Of a stretch of DNA of 64,000 nucleotides, positions 15,901-31,339 are shown one piece after another. The notes beneath the pieces were generated by a model, which worked only from the letters and a program-made list of their open reading frames with translations, searched no databases and had not been told where the DNA came from. Numbering within the stretch: the stretch's first letter is position 1; the number at the start of each line of letters is the position of its first letter. The translations under genes were made by a program, and so were the position numbers. Origin of the DNA: Paragordius varius (lineage: Eukaryota; Nematomorpha). The DNA lies in NCBI GenBank assembly GCA_964247055.1, contig OZ176054.1:7564001-7628000 (forward strand), read 5' to 3'.

Positions 15901-18900
15901 CAATTGTTATAAAGTTATGGTTGAATGTTGTACATACCCACACTATCATGGTTAACATAATTCAATTGTTATAAAGTTATGGTTGAATGTTGTACATACA
16001 CACACTATCATGGTTAATATAATTCAATTGTTATAAAGTTATGGTTGAATGTTGTACATACACACACTATCATGGTTAATATAATTCAATTGTTATAAAG
16101 TTATGGTTGAATGTTGTACATACCCACACTATCATGGTTAACATAATTCAATTGTTATAAAGTTATGGTTGAATGTTGTACATACCCACACTATCATGGT
16201 TAATATAATTCAATTGTTATAAAGTTATGGTTGAATGTTGTACATACACACACTATCATGGTTAATATAATTCAATTGTTATAAAGTTATGGTTGAATGT
16301 TGTACATACCCACACTATCATGGTTAATATAATTCAATTGTTATAAAGTTATGGTTGAATGTTGTACATACACACACTATCATGGTTAATATAATTCAAT
16401 TGTTATAAAGTTATGGTTGAATGTTGTACATACCCACACTATCATGGTTAATATAATTCAATTGTTATAAAGTTATGGTTGAATGTTGTACATACACACA
16501 CTATCATGGTTAATATAATTCAATTGTTATAAAGTTATGGTTGAATGTTGTACATACACACACTATCATGGTTAATATAATTCAATTGTTATAAAGTTAT
16601 GGTTGAATGTTGTACATACCCACACTATCATGGTTAACATAATTCAATTGTTATAAAGTTATGGTTGAATGTTGTACATACCCACACTATCATGGTTAAT
16701 ATAATTCAATTGTTATAAAGTTATGGTTGAATGTTGTACATACACACACTATCATGGTTAATATAATTCAATTGTTATAAAGTTATGGTTGAATGTTGTA
16801 CATACCCACACTATCATGGTTAATATAATTCAATTGTTATAAAGTTATGGTTGAATGTTGTACATACCCACACTATCATGGTTAACATAATTCAATTGTT
16901 ATAAAGTTATGGTTGAATGTTGTACATAGCCACACTATCATGGTTAATATAATTCAATTGTTATAAAGTTATGGTTGAATGTTGTACATAGCCACACTAT
17001 CATGGTTAATATAATTCAATTGTTAAAAAGTTATGGTTGAATGTTGTACATACCCACACTATCATGGTTAATATAATTCAATTGTTATAAAGTTATGGTT
17101 GAATGTTGTACATACACACACTATCATGGTTAATATAATTGATTGTTAAAAAGTAATGGTTGAATGTTGTACATACCCACACTATCATGGTTAATATAAT
17201 TGATTGTTAAAAAGTAATGGTTGATTGTTGTACATACCCACACTATCATGGTTAATATAATTGATTGTTAAAAAGTAATGGTTGAATGTTGTACATACCC
17301 ACACTTTCATGGTTAATATAATTGATTGTTAAAAAGTAATGGTTCATACCCACACTATCATGGTTAATATAATGGATTGTTAAAAAGTAATGGTTGATTG
17401 TTGTACATACACACACTATCATGGTTAATATAATTCAATTGTTATAAAGTTATGGTTGAATGTTGTACATACACACACTATCATGGTTAATATAATTCAA
17501 TTGTTATAAAGTTATGGTTGAATGTTTTACATACCCACACTATCATGGTTAATATAATTCAATTGTTATAAAGTTATGGTTGAATGTTGTACATACACAC
17601 ACTATCATGGTTAATATAATTCAATTGTTATAAAGTTATGGTTGAATGTTGTACATAGCCACACTATCATGGTTAATATAATTCAATTGTTATAAAGTTA
17701 TGGTTGAATGTTGTACATACCCACACTATCATGGTTAACATAATTCAATTGTTATAAAGTTATGGTTGAATGTTGTACATACCCACACTATCATGGTTAA
17801 CATAATTCAATTGTTATAAAGTTATGGTTGAATGTTGTACATACACACACTATCATGGTTAACATAATTCAATTGTTATAAAGTTATGGTTGAATGTTGT
17901 ACATAGCCACACTATCATGGTTAATATAATTCAATTGTTATAAAGTTATGGTTGAATGTTGTACATACACACACTATCATGGTTAATATAATTCAATTGT
18001 TATAAAGTTATGGTTGAATGTTGTACATACCCACACTATCATGGTTAACATAATTCAATTGTTATAAAGTTATGGTAGAATGTTGTACATAGCCACACTA
18101 TCATGGTTAATATAATTCAATTGTTATAAAGTTATGGTTGAATGTTGTACATACACACACTATCATGGTTAATATAATTCAATTGTTATAAAGTTATGGT
18201 TGAATGTTGTACATACCCACACTATCATGGTTAACATAATTCAATTGTTATAAAGTTATGGTAGAATGTTGTACATACCCACACTATCATGGTTAACATA
18301 ATTCAATTGTTATAAAGTTATGGTTGAATGTTGTACATACACACACTATCATGGTTAATATAATTCAATTGTTATAAAGTTATGGTTGAATGTTGTACAT
18401 ACCCACACTATCATGGTTAACATAATTCAATTGTTATAAAGTTATGGTAGAATGTTGTACATAGCCACACTATCATGGTTAATATAATTCAATTGTTATA
18501 AAGTTATGGTTGAATGTTGTACATACACACACTATCATGGTTAATATAATTCAATTGTTATAAAGTTATGGTTGAATGTTGTACATACCCACACTATCAT
18601 GGTTAACATAATTCAATTGTTATAAAGTTATGGTTGAATGTTGTACATACCCACACTATCATGGTTAACATAATTCAATTGTTATAAAGTTATGGTAGAA
18701 TGTTGTACATAGCCACACTATCATGGTTAACATAATTCAATTGTTATAAAGTTATGGTTGAATGTTGTACATAGCCACACTATCATGGTTAATATAATTC
18801 AATTGTTATAAAGTTATGGTTGAATGTTGTACATACACACACTATCATGGTTAATATAATTCAATTGTTATAAAGTTATGGTTGAATGTTGTACATACCC

Positions 18901-21860
18901 ACACTATCATGGTTAACATAATTCAATTGTTATAAAGTTATGGTAGAATGTTGTACATACACACACTATCATGGTTAACATAATTCAATTGTTATAAAGT
19001 TATGGTTGAATGTTGTACATAGCCACACTATCATGGTTAATATAATTCAATTGTTATAAAGTTATGGTTGAATGTTGTACATACACACACTATCATGGTT
19101 AATATAATTGATTGTTAAAAAGTTATGGTTGAATGTTGTACATACACACACTTTCATGGTTAATATAATTGATTGTTAAAAAGTAATGGTTGAATGTTGT
19201 ACATAGCCACACTATCATGGTTAATATAATTCAATTGTTATAAAGTTATGGTTGAATGTTGTACATACCCACACTATCATGGTTAACATAATTCAATTGT
19301 TATAAAGTTATGGTTGAATGTTGTACATACCCACACTATCATGGTTAACATAATTCAATTGTTATAAAGTTATGGTAGAATGTTGTACATACACACACTA
19401 TCATGGTTAACATAATTCAATTGTTATAAAGTTATGGTTGAATGTTGTACATAGCCACACTATCATGGTTAATATAATTCAATTGTTATAAAGTTATGGT
19501 TGAATGTTGTACATAGCCACACTATCATGGTTAACATAATTCAATTGTTATAAAGTTATGGTTGAATGTTGTACATAGCCACACTATCATGGTTAATATA
19601 ATTCAATTGTTATAAAGTTATGGTTGAATGTTGTACATACACACACTATCATGGTTAATATAATTCAATTGTTATAAAGTTATGGTTGAATGTTGTACAT
19701 ACACACACTATCATGGTTAATATAATTCAATTGTTATAAAGTTATGGTGGAATGTTGTACATACACACACTATCATGGTTAACATAATTCAATTGTTTTA
19801 AAGTTATGGTTGAATGTTGTACATAGCCACACTATCATGGTTAACATAATTCAATTGTTATAAAGTTATGGTTGAATGTTGTACATACCCACACTATCAT
19901 GGTTAATATAATTCAATTGTTATAAAGTTATGGTTGGATGTTGTACATACCCACACTATCATGGTTAACATAATTCAATTGTTATAAAGTTATGGTTGAA
20001 TGTTGTACATAGCCACACTATCATGGTTAATATAATTCAATTGTTATAAAGTTATGGTTGGATGTTGTACATACCCACACTATCATGGTTAACATAATTC
20101 AATTGTTATAAAGTTATGGTTGAATGTTGTACATACACACACTATCATGGTTAATATAATTCAATTGTTATAAAGTTATGGTTGAATGTTGTACATACCC
20201 ACACTATCATGGTTAATATAATTCAATTGTTATAAAGTTATGGTTGAATGTTGTACATAGCCACACTATCATGGTTAATATAATTCAATTGTTATAAAGT
20301 TATGGTTGAATGTTGTACATACACACACTATCATGGTTAACATAATTGTTATAAAGTTATGGTTGAATGTTGTACATAGCCACACTATCATGGTTAACAT
20401 AATTCAATTGTTATAAAGTTATGGTTGAATGTTGTACATACACACACTATCATGGTTAATATAATTCAATTGTTATAAAGTTATGGTTGAATGTTGTACA
20501 TACCCACACTATCATGGTTAACATAATTCAATTGTTATAAAGTTATGGTTGAATGTTGTACATAGCCACACTATCATGGTTAATATAATTCAATTGTTAT
20601 AAAGTTATGGTTGAATGTTGTACATAGCCACTTTATCATGGTTAATATAATTCAATTGTTATAAAGTTATGGTTGAATGTTGTACATACACACACTATCA
20701 TGGTTAATATAATTCAATTGTTATAAAGTTATGGTTGAATGTTGTACATACCCACACTATCATGGTTAACATAATTCAATTGTTATAAAGTTATGGTTGA
20801 ATGTTGTACATAGCCACACTATCATGGTTAATATAATTCAATTGTTATAAAGTTATGGTTGAATGTTGTACATAGCCACTTTATCATGGTTAATATAATT
20901 CAATTGTTATAAAGTTATGGTTGAATGTTGTACATACCCACACTATCATGGTTAACATAATTCAATTGTTATAAAGTTATGGTTGAATGTTGTACATACA
21001 CACACTATCATGGTTAATATAATTCAATTGTTATAAAGTTATGGTTGAATGTTGTACATACCCACACTATCATGGTTAACATAATTCAATTGTTATAAAG
21101 TTATGGTTGAATGTTGTACATAGCCACACTATCATGGTTAATATAATTCAATTGTTATAAAGTTATGGTTGAATGTTGTACATAGCCACTTTATCATGGT
21201 TAATATAATTCAATTGTTATAAAGTTATGGTTGAATGTTGTACATACACACACTATCATGGTTAACATAATTCAATTGTTATAAAGTTATGGTTGAATGT
21301 TGTACATACACACACTATCATGGTTAATATAATTCAATTGTTATAAAGTTATGGTTGAATGTTGTACATAGCCACACTATCATGGTTAATATAATTCAAT
21401 TGTTATAAAGTTATGGTTGAATGTTGTACATAGCCACACTATCATGGTTAATATAATTCAATTGTTATAAAGTTATGGTTGAATGTTGTACATACACACA
21501 CTATCATGGTTAACATAATTGTTATAAAGTTATGGTTGAATGTTGTACATACACACACTATCATGGTTAATATAATTCAATTGTTATAAAGTTATGGTTG
21601 AATGTTGTACATACCCACACTATCATGGTTAATATAATTCAATTGTTATAAAGTTATGGTTGAATGTTGTACATAGCCACACTATCATGGTTAACATAAT
21701 TCAATGGTTAAAAAGTAATGGTTGAATGTTGTACATACACACACTATCATGGTTAACATAATTCAATTGTTAAAAAGTTATGGTTGAATGTTGTACATAC
21801 CCACACTATCATGGTTAATATAATTCAATTGTTATAAAGTTATGGTTGAATGTTGTACAT
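15900..21860. repeat. Satellite block 5: class B
   Basis: Class B monomers. Rare markers show long-range duplication from block 3: a GGTGGAATG change at 8,121 and at 19,749 is followed by the same order of variants in both places, a shift of 11,628 bp. Local triplication of a set containing CATAGCCACTTTATC is visible near 20,630, 20,870 and 21,185. Confidence 0.88.
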
Positions 21861-24800
21861 ACACACACTATCATGGTTAATATAATTGATTGTTAAAAAG
21901 TAATGGTTGAATGTTGTACATACCCACACTTTCATGGTTAATATAATTGATTGTTAGAAAGTAATGGTTGAATGTTGTACATACCCACACTATCATGGTT
22001 AATATAATTGATTGTTAAAAAGTAATGGTTGAATGTTGTACATACCCACACTTTCATGGTTAATATAATTGATTGTTAAAAAGTAATGGTTGAATGTTGT
22101 ACATACCCACACTATCATGGTTAATATAATTGATTGTTAAAAAGTAATGGTTGATTGTTGTACATACACACACTATCATGGTTAACATAATTCAATTGTT
22201 ATAAAGTTATGGTTGAATGTTGTACATACCCACACTATCATGGTTAATATAATTGATTGTTAAAAAGTATTGGTTGAATGTTGTACATACCCACACTTTC
22301 ATGGTTAATATAATTTAATTGTTAAAAAGTAATGGTTGAATGTTGTACATACCCACACTATCATGGTTAATATAATTGATTGTTAAAAAGTAATGGTTGA
22401 ATGTTGTACATACCCACACTTTCATGGTTAATATAATTTAATTGTTAAAAAGTAATGGTTGAATGTTGTACATACCCACACTATCATGGTTAATATAATT
22501 GATTGTTAAAAAGTAATGGTTGAATGTTGTACATACCCACACTTTCATGGTTAATATAATTGATTGTTAAAAAGTAATGGTTGAATGTTGTACATACCCA
22601 CACTATCATGGTTAATATAATTGATTGTTAAAAAGTAATGGTTGATTGTTGTACATACACACACTATCATGGTTAACATAATTCAATTGTTATAAAGTTA
22701 TGGTTGAATGTTGTACATACCCACACTATCATGGTTAATATAATTGATTGTTAAAAAGTAATGGTTGATTGTTGTACATACACACACTATCATGGTTAAT
22801 ATAATTGATTGTTAAAAAGTAATGGTTGAATGTTGTACATACCCACACTTTCATGGTTAATATAATTGATTGTTAAAAAGTAATGGTTGAATGTTGTACA
22901 TACCCACACTATCATGGTTAATATAATTGATTGTTAAAAAGTAATGGTTGATTGTTGTACATACACACACTATCATGGTTAACATAATTCAATTGTTATA
23001 AAGTTATGGTTGAATGTTGTACATACCCACACTAGCATGGTTAATATAATTGATTGTTAAAAAGTAATGGTTGATTGTTGTACATACACACACTATCATG
23101 GTTAACATAATTCAATTGTTATAAAGTTATGGTTGAATGTTGTACATACCCACACTATCATGGTTAATATAATTGATTGTTAAAAAGTAATGGTTGATTG
23201 TTGTACATACACACACTATCATGGTTAATATAATTGATTGTTAAAAAGTTATGGTTGAATGTTGTACATACCCACACTATCATGGTTAATATAATTGATT
23301 GTTAAAAAGTAATGGTTGATTGTTGTACATACCCACACTTTCATGGTTAATATAATTGATTGTTAAAAAGTAATGGTTGATTGTTGTACATACACACACT
23401 ATCATGGTTAATATAATTGATTGTTAAAAAGTAATGGTTGAATGTTGTACATACCCACACTTTCATGGTTAATATAATTGATTGTTAAAAAGTAATGGTT
23501 GAATGTTGTACATACCCACACTATCATGGTTAATATAATTGATTGTTAAAAAGTAATGGTTGATTGTTGTACATACACACACTATCATGGTTAACATAAT
23601 TCAATTGTTATAAAGTTATGGTTGAATGTTGTACATACCCACACTATCATGGTTAATATAATTGATTGTTAAAAAGTAATGGTTGATTGTTGTACATACA
23701 CACACTATCATGGTTAACATAATTCAATTGTTATAAAGTTATGGTTGAATGTTGTACATACCCACACTATCATGGTTAATATAATTGATTGTTAAAAAGT
23801 AATGGTTGATTGTTGTACATACACACACTATCATGGTTAATATAATTGATTGTTAAAAAGTTATGGTTGAATGTTGTACATACCCACACTTTCATGGTTA
23901 ATATAATTTAATTGTTAAAAAGTAATGGTTGAATGTTGTACATACCCACACTATCATGGTTAATATAATTGATTGTTAAAAAGTAATGGTTGAATGTTGT
24001 ACATACCCACACTATCATGGTTAATATAATTGATTGTTAAAAAGTAATGGTTGAATGTTGTACATACCCACACTTTCATGGTTAATATAATTGATTGTTA
24101 AAAAGTAATGGTTGAATGTTGTACATACCCACACTTTCATGGTTAATATAATTTAATTGTTAAAAAGTAATGGTTGAATGTTGTACATACCCACACTATC
24201 ATGGTTAATATAATTGATTGTTAAAAAGTAATGGTTGAATGTTGTACATACCCACACTTTCATGGTTAATATAATTTAATTGTTAAAAAGTAATGGTTGA
24301 ATGTTGTACATACCCACACTATCATGGTTAATATAATTGATTGTTAAAAAGTAATGGTTGATTGTTGTACATACACACACTATCATGGTTAATATAATTG
24401 ATTGTTAAAAAGTTATGGTTGAATGTTGTACATACCCACACTTTCATGGTTAATATAATTTAATTGTTAAAAAGTAATGGTTGAATGTTGTACATACCCA
24501 CACTATCATGGTTAATATAATTGATTGTTAAAAAGTAATGGTTGAATGTTGTACATACCCACACTATCATGGTTAATATAATTGATTGTTAAAAAGTAAT
24601 GGTTGAATGTTGTACATACCCACACTTTCATGGTTAATATAATTGATTGTTAAAAAGTAATGGTTGAATGTTGTACATACCCACACTATCATGGTTAATA
24701 TAATTGATTGTTAAAAAGTAATGGTTGATTGTTGTACATACACACACTATCATGGTTAACATAATTCAATTGTTATAAAGTTATGGTTGAATGTTGTACA

Positions 24801-27800
24801 TACCCACACTATCATGGTTAATATAATTGATTGTTAAAAAGTAATGGTTGATTGTTGTACATACACACACTATCATGGTTAACATAATTCAATTGTTATA
24901 AAGTTATGGTTGAATGTTGTACATACCCACACTATCATGGTTAATATAATTGATTGTTAAAAAGTATTGGTTGAATGTTGTACATACCCACACTTTCATG
25001 GTTAATATAATTTAATTGTTAAAAAGTAATGGTTGAATGTTGTACATACCCACACTTTCATGGTTAATATAATTGATTGTTAAAAAGTAATGGTTGATTG
25101 TTGTACATACCCACACTATCATGGTTAATATAATTGATTGTTAAAAAGTAATGGTTGAATGTTGTACATACCCACACTTTCATGGTTAATATAATTGATT
25201 GTTAAAAAGTAATGGTTGAATGTTGTACATACCCACACTATCATGGTTAATATAATTGATTGTTAAAAAGTAATGGTTGATTGTTGTACATACACACACT
25301 ATCATGGTTAACATAATTCAATTGTTATAAAGTTATGGTTGAATGTTGTACATACCCACACTATCATGGTTAAAATAATTGATTGTTAAAAAGTAATGGT
25401 TGATTGTTGTACATACACACACTATCATGGTTAACATAATTCAATTGTTATAAAGTTATGGTTGAATGTTGTACATACCCACACTATCATGGTTAATATA
25501 ATTGATTGTTAAAAAGTATTGGTTGAATGTTGTACATACCCACACTTTCATGGTTAATATAATTTAATTGTTAAAAAGTAATGGTTGAATGTTGTACATA
25601 CCCACACTTTCATGGTTAATATAATTGATTGTTAAAAAGTAATGGTTGATTGTTGTACATACCCACACTATCATGGTTAATATAATTGATTGTTAAAAAG
25701 TAATGGTTGAATGTTGTACATACCCACACTTTCATGGTTAATATAATTGATTGTTAAAAAGTAATGGTTGAATGTTGTACATACCCACACTATCATGGTT
25801 AATATAATTGATTGTTAAAAAGTAATGGTTGATTGTTGTACATACACACACTATCATGGTTAACATAATTCAATTGTTATAAAGTTATGGTTGAATGTTG
25901 TACATACCCACACTATCATGGTTAATATAATTGATTGTTAAAAAGTATTGGTTGAATGTTGTACATACCCACACTTTCATGGTTAATATAATTTAATTGT
26001 TAAAAAGTAATGGTTGAATGTTGTACATACCCACACTATCATGGTTAATATAATTGATTGTTAAAAAGTAATGGTTGAATGTTGTACATACCCACACTTT
26101 CATGGTTAATATAATTTAATTGTTAAAAAGTAATGGTTGAATGTTGTACATACCCACACTATCATGGTTAATATAATTGATTGTTAAAAAGTTATGGTTG
26201 AATGTTGTACATACCCACACTATCATGGTTAATATAATTGATTGTTAAAAAGTAATGGTTGAATGTTGTACATACCCACACTTTCATGGTTAATATAATT
26301 TAATTGTTAAAAAGTAATGGTTGAATGTTGTACATACCCACACTATCATGGTTAATATAATTGATTGTTAAAAAGTAATGGTTGAATGTTGTACATACCC
26401 ACACTTTCATGGTTAATATAATTTAATTGTTAAAAAGTAATGGTTGAATGTTGTACATACCCACACTTTCATGGTTAATATAATTGATTGTTAAAAAGTA
26501 ATGGTTGATTGTTGTACATACCCACACTATCATGGTTAATATAATTGATTGTTAAAAAGTAATGGTTGATTGTTGTACATACACACACTATCATGGTTAA
26601 CATAATTCAATTGTTATAAAGTTATGGTTGAATGTTGTACATAGCCACACTATCATGGTTAACATAATTCAATGGTTAAAAAGTAATGGTTGAATGTTGT
26701 ACATACACACACTATCATGGTTAACATAATTCAATTGTTAAAAAGTTATGGTTGAATGTTGTACATACCCACACTATCATGGTTAATATAATTCAATTGT
26801 TATAAAGTTATGGTTGAATGTTGTACATACACACACTATCATGGTTAATATAATTGATTGTTAAAAAGTAATGGTTGAATGTTGTACATACCCACACTTT
26901 CATGGTTAATATAATTGATTGTTAGAAAGTAATGGTTGAATGTTGTACATACCCACACTATCATGGTTAATATAATTGATTGTTAAAAAGTAATGGTTGA
27001 ATGTTGTACATACCCACACTTTCATGGTTAATATAATTTAATTGTTAAAAAGTAATGGTTGAATGTTGTACATACCCACACTATCATGGTTAATATAATT
27101 GATTGTTAAAAAGTAATGGTTGAATGTTGTACATACCCACACTTTCATGGTTAATATAATTGATTGTTAAAAAGTAATGGTTGAATGTTGTACATACCCA
27201 CACTATCATGGTTAATATAATTGATTGTTAAAAAGTAATGGTTGATTGTTGTACATACACACACTATCATGGTTAACATAATTCAATTGTTATAAAGTTA
27301 TGGTTGAATGTTGTACATACCCACACTATCATGGTTAATATAATTGATTGTTAAAAAGTAATGGTTGATTGTTGTACATACACACACTATCATGGTTAAT
27401 ATAATTGATTGTTAAAAAGTAATGGTTGAATGTTGTACATACCCACACTTTCATGGTTAATATAATTGATTGTTAAAAAGTAATGGTTGAATGTTGTACA
27501 TACCCACACTATCATGGTTAATATAATTGATTGTTAAAAAGTAATGGTTGATTGTTGTACATACACACACTATCATGGTTAACATAATTCAATTGTTATA
27601 AAGTTATGGTTGAATGTTGTACATACCCACACTAGCATGGTTAATATAATTGATTGTTAAAAAGTAATGGTTGATTGTTGTACATACACACACTATCATG
27701 GTTAACATAATTCAATTGTTATAAAGTTATGGTTGAATGTTGTACATACCCACACTATCATGGTTAATATAATTGATTGTTAAAAAGTAATGGTTGATTG

Positions 27801-30800
27801 TTGTACATACACACACTATCATGGTTAATATAATTGATTGTTAAAAAGTTATGGTTGAATGTTGTACATACCCACACTATCATGGTTAATATAATTGATT
27901 GTTAAAAAGTAATGGTTGATTGTTGTACATACCCACACTTTCATGGTTAATATAATTGATTGTTAAAAAGTAATGGTTGATTGTTGTACATACACACACT
28001 ATCATGGTTAATATAATTGATTGTTAAAAAGTAATGGTTGAATGTTGTACATACCCACACTTTCATGGTTAATATAATTGATTGTTAAAAAGTAATGGTT
28101 GAATGTTGTACATACCCACACTATCATGGTTAATATAATTGATTGTTAAAAAGTAATGGTTGATTGTTGTACATACACACACTATCATGGTTAACATAAT
28201 TCAATTGTTATAAAGTTATGGTTGAATGTTGTACATACCCACACTATCATGGTTAATATAATTGATTGTTAAAAAGTAATGGTTGATTGTTGTACATACA
28301 CACACTATCATGGTTAACATAATTCAATTGTTATAAAGTTATGGTTGAATGTTGTACATACCCACACTATCATGGTTAATATAATTGATTGTTAAAAAGT
28401 AATGGTTGATTGTTGTACATACACACACTATCATGGTTAATATAATTGATTGTTAAAAAGTTATGGTTGAATGTTGTACATACCCACACTTTCATGGTTA
28501 ATATAATTTAATTGTTAAAAAGTAATGGTTGAATGTTGTACATACCCACACTATCATGGTTAATATAATTGATTGTTAAAAAGTAATGGTTGAATGTTGT
28601 ACATACCCACACTATCATGGTTAATATAATTGATTGTTAAAAAGTAATGGTTGAATGTTGTACATACCCACACTTTCATGGTTAATATAATTGATTGTTA
28701 AAAAGTAATGGTTGAATGTTGTACATACCCACACTTTCATGGTTAATATAATTTAATTGTTAAAAAGTAATGGTTGAATGTTGTACATACCCACACTATC
28801 ATGGTTAATATAATTGATTGTTAAAAAGTAATGGTTGAATGTTGTACATACCCACACTTTCATGGTTAATATAATTTAATTGTTAAAAAGTAATGGTTGA
28901 ATGTTGTACATACCCACACTATCATGGTTAATATAATTGATTGTTAAAAAGTAATGGTTGATTGTTGTACATACACACACTATCATGGTTAATATAATTG
29001 ATTGTTAAAAAGTTATGGTTGAATGTTGTACATACCCACACTTTCATGGTTAATATAATTTAATTGTTAAAAAGTAATGGTTGAATGTTGTACATACCCA
29101 CACTATCATGGTTAATATAATTGATTGTTAAAAAGTAATGGTTGAATGTTGTACATACCCACACTATCATGGTTAATATAATTGATTGTTAAAAAGTAAT
29201 GGTTGAATGTTGTACATACCCACACTTTCATGGTTAATATAATTGATTGTTAAAAAGTAATGGTTGAATGTTGTACATACCCACACTATCATGGTTAATA
29301 TAATTGATTGTTAAAAAGTAATGGTTGATTGTTGTACATACACACACTATCATGGTTAACATAATTCAATTGTTATAAAGTTATGGTTGAATGTTGTACA
29401 TACCCACACTATCATGGTTAATATAATTGATTGTTAAAAAGTAATGGTTGATTGTTGTACATACACACACTATCATGGTTAACATAATTCAATTGTTATA
29501 AAGTTATGGTTGAATGTTGTACATACCCACACTATCATGGTTAATATAATTGATTGTTAAAAAGTATTGGTTGAATGTTGTACATACCCACACTTTCATG
29601 GTTAATATAATTTAATTGTTAAAAAGTAATGGTTGAATGTTGTACATACCCACACTTTCATGGTTAATATAATTGATTGTTAAAAAGTAATGGTTGATTG
29701 TTGTACATACCCACACTATCATGGTTAATATAATTGATTGTTAAAAAGTAATGGTTGAATGTTGTACATACCCACACTTTCATGGTTAATATAATTGATT
29801 GTTAAAAAGTAATGGTTGAATGTTGTACATACCCACACTATCATGGTTAATATAATTGATTGTTAAAAAGTAATGGTTGATTGTTGTACATACACACACT
29901 ATCATGGTTAACATAATTCAATTGTTATAAAGTTATGGTTGAATGTTGTACATACCCACACTATCATGGTTAAAATAATTGATTGTTAAAAAGTAATGGT
30001 TGATTGTTGTACATACACACACTATCATGGTTAACATAATTCAATTGTTATAAAGTTATGGTTGAATGTTGTACATACCCACACTATCATGGTTAATATA
30101 ATTGATTGTTAAAAAGTATTGGTTGAATGTTGTACATACCCACACTTTCATGGTTAATATAATTTAATTGTTAAAAAGTAATGGTTGAATGTTGTACATA
30201 CCCACACTTTCATGGTTAATATAATTGATTGTTAAAAAGTAATGGTTGATTGTTGTACATACCCACACTATCATGGTTAATATAATTGATTGTTAAAAAG
30301 TAATGGTTGAATGTTGTACATACCCACACTTTCATGGTTAATATAATTGATTGTTAAAAAGTAATGGTTGAATGTTGTACATACCCACACTATCATGGTT
30401 AATATAATTGATTGTTAAAAAGTAATGGTTGATTGTTGTACATACACACACTATCATGGTTAACATAATTCAATTGTTATAAAGTTATGGTTGAATGTTG
30501 TACATACCCACACTATCATGGTTAATATAATTGATTGTTAAAAAGTATTGGTTGAATGTTGTACATACCCACACTTTCATGGTTAATATAATTTAATTGT
30601 TAAAAAGTAATGGTTGAATGTTGTACATACCCACACTATCATGGTTAATATAATTGATTGTTAAAAAGTAATGGTTGAATGTTGTACATACCCACACTTT
30701 CATGGTTAATATAATTTAATTGTTAAAAAGTAATGGTTGAATGTTGTACATACCCACACTATCATGGTTAATATAATTGATTGTTAAAAAGTTATGGTTG

Positions 30801-31037
30801 AATGTTGTACATACCCACACTATCATGGTTAATATAATTGATTGTTAAAAAGTAATGGTTGAATGTTGTACATACCCACACTTTCATGGTTAATATAATT
30901 TAATTGTTAAAAAGTAATGGTTGAATGTTGTACATACCCACACTATCATGGTTAATATAATTGATTGTTAAAAAGTAATGGTTGAATGTTGTACATACCC
31001 ACACTTTCATGGTTAATATAATTTAATTGTTAAAAAG
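21673..31037. repeat. Tandem pair of about 4.6-5.0 kb higher-order repeat units
   Basis: Unit 1 (21,673 to about 26,437) and unit 2 (26,641 to about 31,037) have the same order of variant monomers. Private markers match: GTTAGAAAG at 21,953 and 26,921 (shift 4,968), ACTAGCATGG at 23,031 and 27,631, and TTAAAATAATT at about 25,371 and 29,971 (shift 4,600). The change of shift, 368 bp, equals six monomers missing from unit 2 between about 22,000 and 22,400. Similarity breaks near 31,038. Confidence 0.9.
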
Positions 31038-31339
31038 TTATGGTTGAATGTTGTACATACCCACACTTTCATGGTTAATATAATTTAATTGTTAAAAAGT
31101 TATGGTTGAATGTTGTACATACCCACACTATCATGGTTAATATAATTGATTGTTAAAAAGTAATGGTTGAATGTTGTACATACCCACACTTTCATGGTTA
31201 ATATAATTTAATTGTTAAAAAGTTATGGTTGAATGTTGTACATACCCACACTATCATGGTTAATATAATTGATTGTTAAAAAGTAATGGTTGAATGTTGT
31301 ACATACCCACACTTTCATGGTTAATATAATTTAATTGTT

